DNA of 64,000 nucleotides, taken from Annona cherimola. Taxonomy: Eukaryota; Streptophyta; Magnoliopsida; Magnoliales; Annonaceae. A program made the position numbers and the translations under genes. The notes below the pieces were generated by a model. That model ran no database searches. It was not told where the DNA came from and worked only from the letters and a program-made list of their open reading frames with translations. This document shows, one piece after another, positions 60,517 to 64,000 of the stretch; the stretch's first letter is position 1; each line of letters starts with the position of its first letter. The stretch spans positions 36,256,012 to 36,320,011 of the forward strand of contig CM059971.1 of assembly GCA_030490835.1 (NCBI GenBank), written 5' to 3'.

Positions 60517-61953
60517 AATGCCGAACTCGAAGCTTTATCCAATTCCAATGACAATCGATTTGAATCTTTAACAACCCTTTGTAATACCTTGGCCCAAAAG
60601 CAAGAAGTTTTCCAAAAAGGAACCACCTCTGCCATTCAATCTCTCATTTCCTCAGTAAACAAGTTGACTGAAATTGTTGGAAAACGTTCTATGACTGAGA
60701 CAGGACAATCATTTTGAAATGGTCAATCACACAATACTCATGCTTCTAGTAGCTCTCCTATCATAACTGGCATTCTCCCAAATCCAAACATGCATGCTAG
60801 AGGTCATCATAACCCAGAGCATTCACATATTTCATAAATGCATACAAATTCGGAAAATCGTGAAAATGACAATAATTTTTATGAAATTGGTTTTGCAAAC
60901 AATCCTAGATATAGGAATCACCAAAGAAATTATAATATACCTTTTCCACAACAACGATGGCGTGTAACTGAGAATTCTTGGGTGGCAAAACAAGTCAAGG
61001 TAGATTCTCCTAATTATGATGATCGTCTAGATCCTAATGCTTTCTTAGATTAGTTGGCAGACATTGAAGTTTTTTGTTAGTATGATATGGATGATGACTA
61101 ACGATTGAGATTTACAAAAAATGAAACTTGTTGGGTCTGCTAAACGCTATTGGCAAAGGGTTCTAGATGAAAGTCAACGCGTAGGAGTACCTATCATTAC
61201 ATGGGCTGAAATAAAAGCTAAATTAAAAGAGAAATATCTTCCTGAATATCATCAGACTTAACTATTGGAACAACTAATTAACTTGATACAAGAATCATTA
61301 AGTGTAACTGATTATCTTAATAAGTTTGAAGATTTAAAAATAAAATGTGGAATATAGGAAGATCCTTGGGTTAGACAAACAAAATTTATCAATGGGTTAA
61401 AACCAAAAATCAAAACTTCTTTGAAATTGCATTCAGCTGTTTTTGTGGAAGACGCACATTATAAAGCTCTAAAATTAGAGAATTTTCAAAAGATTTCACT
61501 AACAAACATTTAATTCCACAAACTGGAGAGACGAGGGTATCCAAATTAAATTCTAATCTAACGTCTTTTCAGTGAACAACTAAACCATTGCCTGAACAAT
61601 ACACAAGTACGGACAAGAGTAATCCAGTTTCTCGATTTGATGTCACTAGTAAGCGGGTTAATGGTCCATGTTTTCATTGTGGGGGTAAAGGTCATATTGC
61701 ATCACAATGTCCTCAGCACACATTCACAATCAATCATGTAGAAGATCATGAAGATGTGACCATTGATCAAGTTGCTGAAACTTTTGAGGAACCATTGGAT
61801 TGTGAACTTGATGGAGACTATAACTATAATGAGGACTCACAATTAAATGTTGTACGCTGCATTTTAACTACTTTTTCAAATAATGATTGGAGACGTACAA
61901 AAATATTTCATCAATTTTTAAATGTTGGAATACAGTGTGCAAGATTGTTATAG
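60517..61953 (+). pseudogene. gypsy gag remnant
   Basis: Frame pieces at 60514-60717, 60838-61053 and 61588-61953 are separated by stops. Between them (61100-61500) is the retrotransposon-gag core with AKRYWQRVLDE-like and KLKEKYLPEY-like phrases. The zinc knuckle C-F-H-C-G-G-K-G-H-I-A-S-Q-C is at about 61671-61715. Gag would form the particle shell; here it is disrupted. Confidence 0.8.
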
Positions 61954-62462
61954 ATGGAGGTCGTTCCATGAATGTGATTGCTAAATTAGCTATAGCCAGA
62001 TTGAATTTGAAAACCGAACCACATCCTCATCCATATTGTATAGCATAGGTAGACAAAACTACACTTCCTGTTAATAAAAGATGCTTGGTTCCTATATTGA
62101 TGGGTGATTATTCTGATCATATTTGTTGTGATGTGCTACCCATGGATGTGGCTCATATTCTTCTTAGATGTTCATGACTATATGACTTAAAAGTAATCCA
62201 TTATAGGCAACCAAACACCTATATTATCAAGTATAATGAAAAATCTATTCTTTTAAAGCCTGCTAAAACTAAAGAAAGTGATAGATCCCACAAGGAGTCG
62301 CCAGTTGATTCATTTGAAAAACGACATTTGCATATTCTTACAAGAAAATAATTTGAAAAAGAGAGACAAGATTCAGGACAGATTTTATCTATAGTAGCTA
62401 AAGAGGAAACAAATATTGTTCTTCATGAGACTAATGTAGCATTACTTGAAATCCAAGCATTA

Positions 62463-63990
62463 ATGAAAGAATACAAAGATGTGATTCCTCATGAATTACC
62501 AAATGAGCTTTCACCTATGAGGGATATTCAACACGCTATTGATCTTATACCAGGATCTCAATTACCAAATTTGTCTCATTTTCGTATGAATCCTAATGAG
62601 CGTACTGAACTAAAAAGGCAGGTAACTGAACTGCTTGATAAGGGGTTTATTCATGAAAGTCTTAGCCTATATGATGTACCAGCTCTATTAACCCCTAAGA
62701 AAGATGGATCTTGGAGAATGTGTTGATAGTCGTGCGATCAACAAAATTATCATAAAGTATAGATTTTCTATACCAAGACTTGATGATATGCTAGATTTTT
62801 GACTGGAGCACAATGGTTCTTTAAGATAAATCTTAAAAGCGAATACCATCAAATTCGAATTAGAATGAGAGGATCATGAAAAATTGACTTTAAAACTCAA
62901 GATGCATTGTTTGAATTGTTGGTTATACCTTTTGGACTATCAAATGCCCCAAGTACGTTTATGAGAATCATGAATCGAGTATTTTAACCTTTCATTGAAA
63001 AGTTTGTGTTAATTTATTTTGATGATATTCTCATTTATAACTGTTTTAAGGAAGAACACTTGCAACATTTAAAAATTGTTCTTGAGACGCTTCGATCTAA
63101 AAAGTTCTTTGTAAACCTCAAGAAATGCTATTTTTTGACAAATCAAGTGATTTTCTTAAGATTTGTGGTATCAGCTAATGGAATTTCTATGAATCCTTCA
63201 AAGGTAAAAGCCATTAGGGAATGACCAGAACCCACATCAATTTCTGAGGTGCGAAATTTTCATGGTTTAGCTACATTTTATAGGCGCTTCATTAAAGAGT
63301 TTAGCACAATCATGACACCTATCACAGATTGTTTGAAAAATAAAGAATTTCAATAGTCAACTTCTGCATCTAGAGCATGTAAGGAGATTAAAAAGAAAAT
63401 GATTGAGACACCTGTATTGCAACTCCGTCATTTTACCAAAGTTTTTGAAATTGCTTGTGATGCATCATGAGTTGGGATTTGGGGTTTTTTGAGCCTAGGA
63501 GGTCATCCAATTCCGTACTTTTCTCAAAAAACTCAATGAAGCTAAACAAAAATATTCAATATATGATAGAGAATTTTATGTTGTCATGCAAGCACTAAAA
63601 TTTTGGAGGCATTATTTGCTACCTCATGAATTTGCATTGCATTCAGATCATATGGTTTTGAGGTATTTGCAATTACAAAAACGATTAAGTGCTAGACATG
63701 CGAAGTAAATTGAATTTTTGCAAGAGTACACATTTATTCTCAAACATCCGGCTGGAATTGAGAACAAACCTGCAAATGCTCTCAGTTGTGTTTCACTCAT
63801 TCTCCAAATTATGGATGTTAAAGTTGTTGGATTTAATAGGTTGAAAGTGAATATCCACCATGCACTAATTTTGGAATTATTTTTCATGAAACACAAAATG
63901 GAAATCATAATAATTATGTGATTCATTATGGATATTTATTTAAAGGAATAGAGCTATGTATTCCCAACACATCACTTCGAGACTTTTTAA
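62463..63990 (+). pseudogene. gypsy pol remnant: RT, RNase H, integrase start
   Basis: RT begins in 62463-62726 ([38 protein letters not shown]). The frame then shifts, and the catalytic YFDDILIY is at about 63015-63040, intact. RNase H (about 63440-63700) contains ACDAS followed by a stop, then HPAGIENKPANALS. The integrase H2C2 region begins near 63900 with YLFKGIELCIPNTSLR. At least six stops or frameshifts are present. The protease region (about 61950-62150) is degraded. Confidence 0.82.
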
Positions 63991-64000
63991 TTTGGGAGTT

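Larger units (their letters stand above)
59701..64000 (+). mobile_element. Ty3/gypsy LTR retrotransposon, decayed, 3' part outside window
   Basis: 5' LTR, PBS, gag with zinc knuckle, reverse transcriptase, RNase H and the start of integrase follow each other left to right, the gypsy order. It lies upstream (right) of the first visible MORC exon and in opposite orientation, so it probably interrupts a MORC intron or separates the gene from its 5' exons. RT phrases such as [12 protein letters not shown] and [11 protein letters not shown] suggest a chromovirus; the lineage is inference. Numerous stops make it inactive. Confidence 0.88.

Noticed and set aside
1..64000. tRNA, rRNA or CRISPR features
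   Set aside because: No cloverleaf-capable A/B box pair other than the weak SINE candidate, no rRNA-like blocks and no regularly spaced repeats; CRISPR is not expected in plant DNA.

Overview
This is plant nuclear DNA, most likely from a flowering plant. Two host genes have plant-type split structures, and one of them is a plastid enzyme with a probable transit peptide. The rest is AT-rich and filled with nested transposable elements: copia and gypsy LTR retrotransposons, an RTE-like LINE, a hAT-like element, Tourist-like MITEs and MULE-type elements. I cannot name the species.

Layout. 1-12793 is a decayed copia element on the minus strand, with its 5' LTR at 11121-12793. It was split by two 4-kb solo LTRs of another family in opposite orientations (1288-5288 and 5454-9567), each with its own perfect 5-bp target-site duplication (TSD). 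12794-13840 holds small palindromic elements. 14206-17934 is an intact three-exon glutamate-1-semialdehyde 2,1-aminomutase gene (plus strand, 472 aa), which supplies 5-aminolevulinate for chlorophyll and heme. 18700-19800 holds MITE remnants. About 20340-24752 is a decayed RTE-like LINE broken by three later insertions with exact TSDs. 24790-28230 is a decayed copia gag with PBS, a truncated LTR and a second abutting LTR. 29663-34276 is a small complete but dead copia with TA...TA LTR ends and TSD TAAAC, inserted into unidentified sequence. 35848-39842 holds foldback elements, a MULE-type MITE, a possible SINE and a Tourist MITE.

40983-59534 (minus strand) is the 3' part of a MORC-family GHKL ATPase gene: 11 exons encoding 470 residues, all with GT-AG junctions. 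Its N-terminal ATPase exons lie beyond the right edge or are lost. Its introns carry MITEs (one inserted inside another), several direct duplications and a Pack-MULE-like element (55959-57727, 9-bp TSD) with the C-terminal half of a BAHD acyltransferase. 59701-64000 is a gypsy element that sits upstream of the first visible MORC exon and runs off the window.

The two host genes appear functionally unrelated. MORC proteins act in transposon silencing, so a MORC gene with such transposon-rich introns is noteworthy, but no regulatory link can be shown from sequence. Many insertions can be ordered in time from their TSDs.
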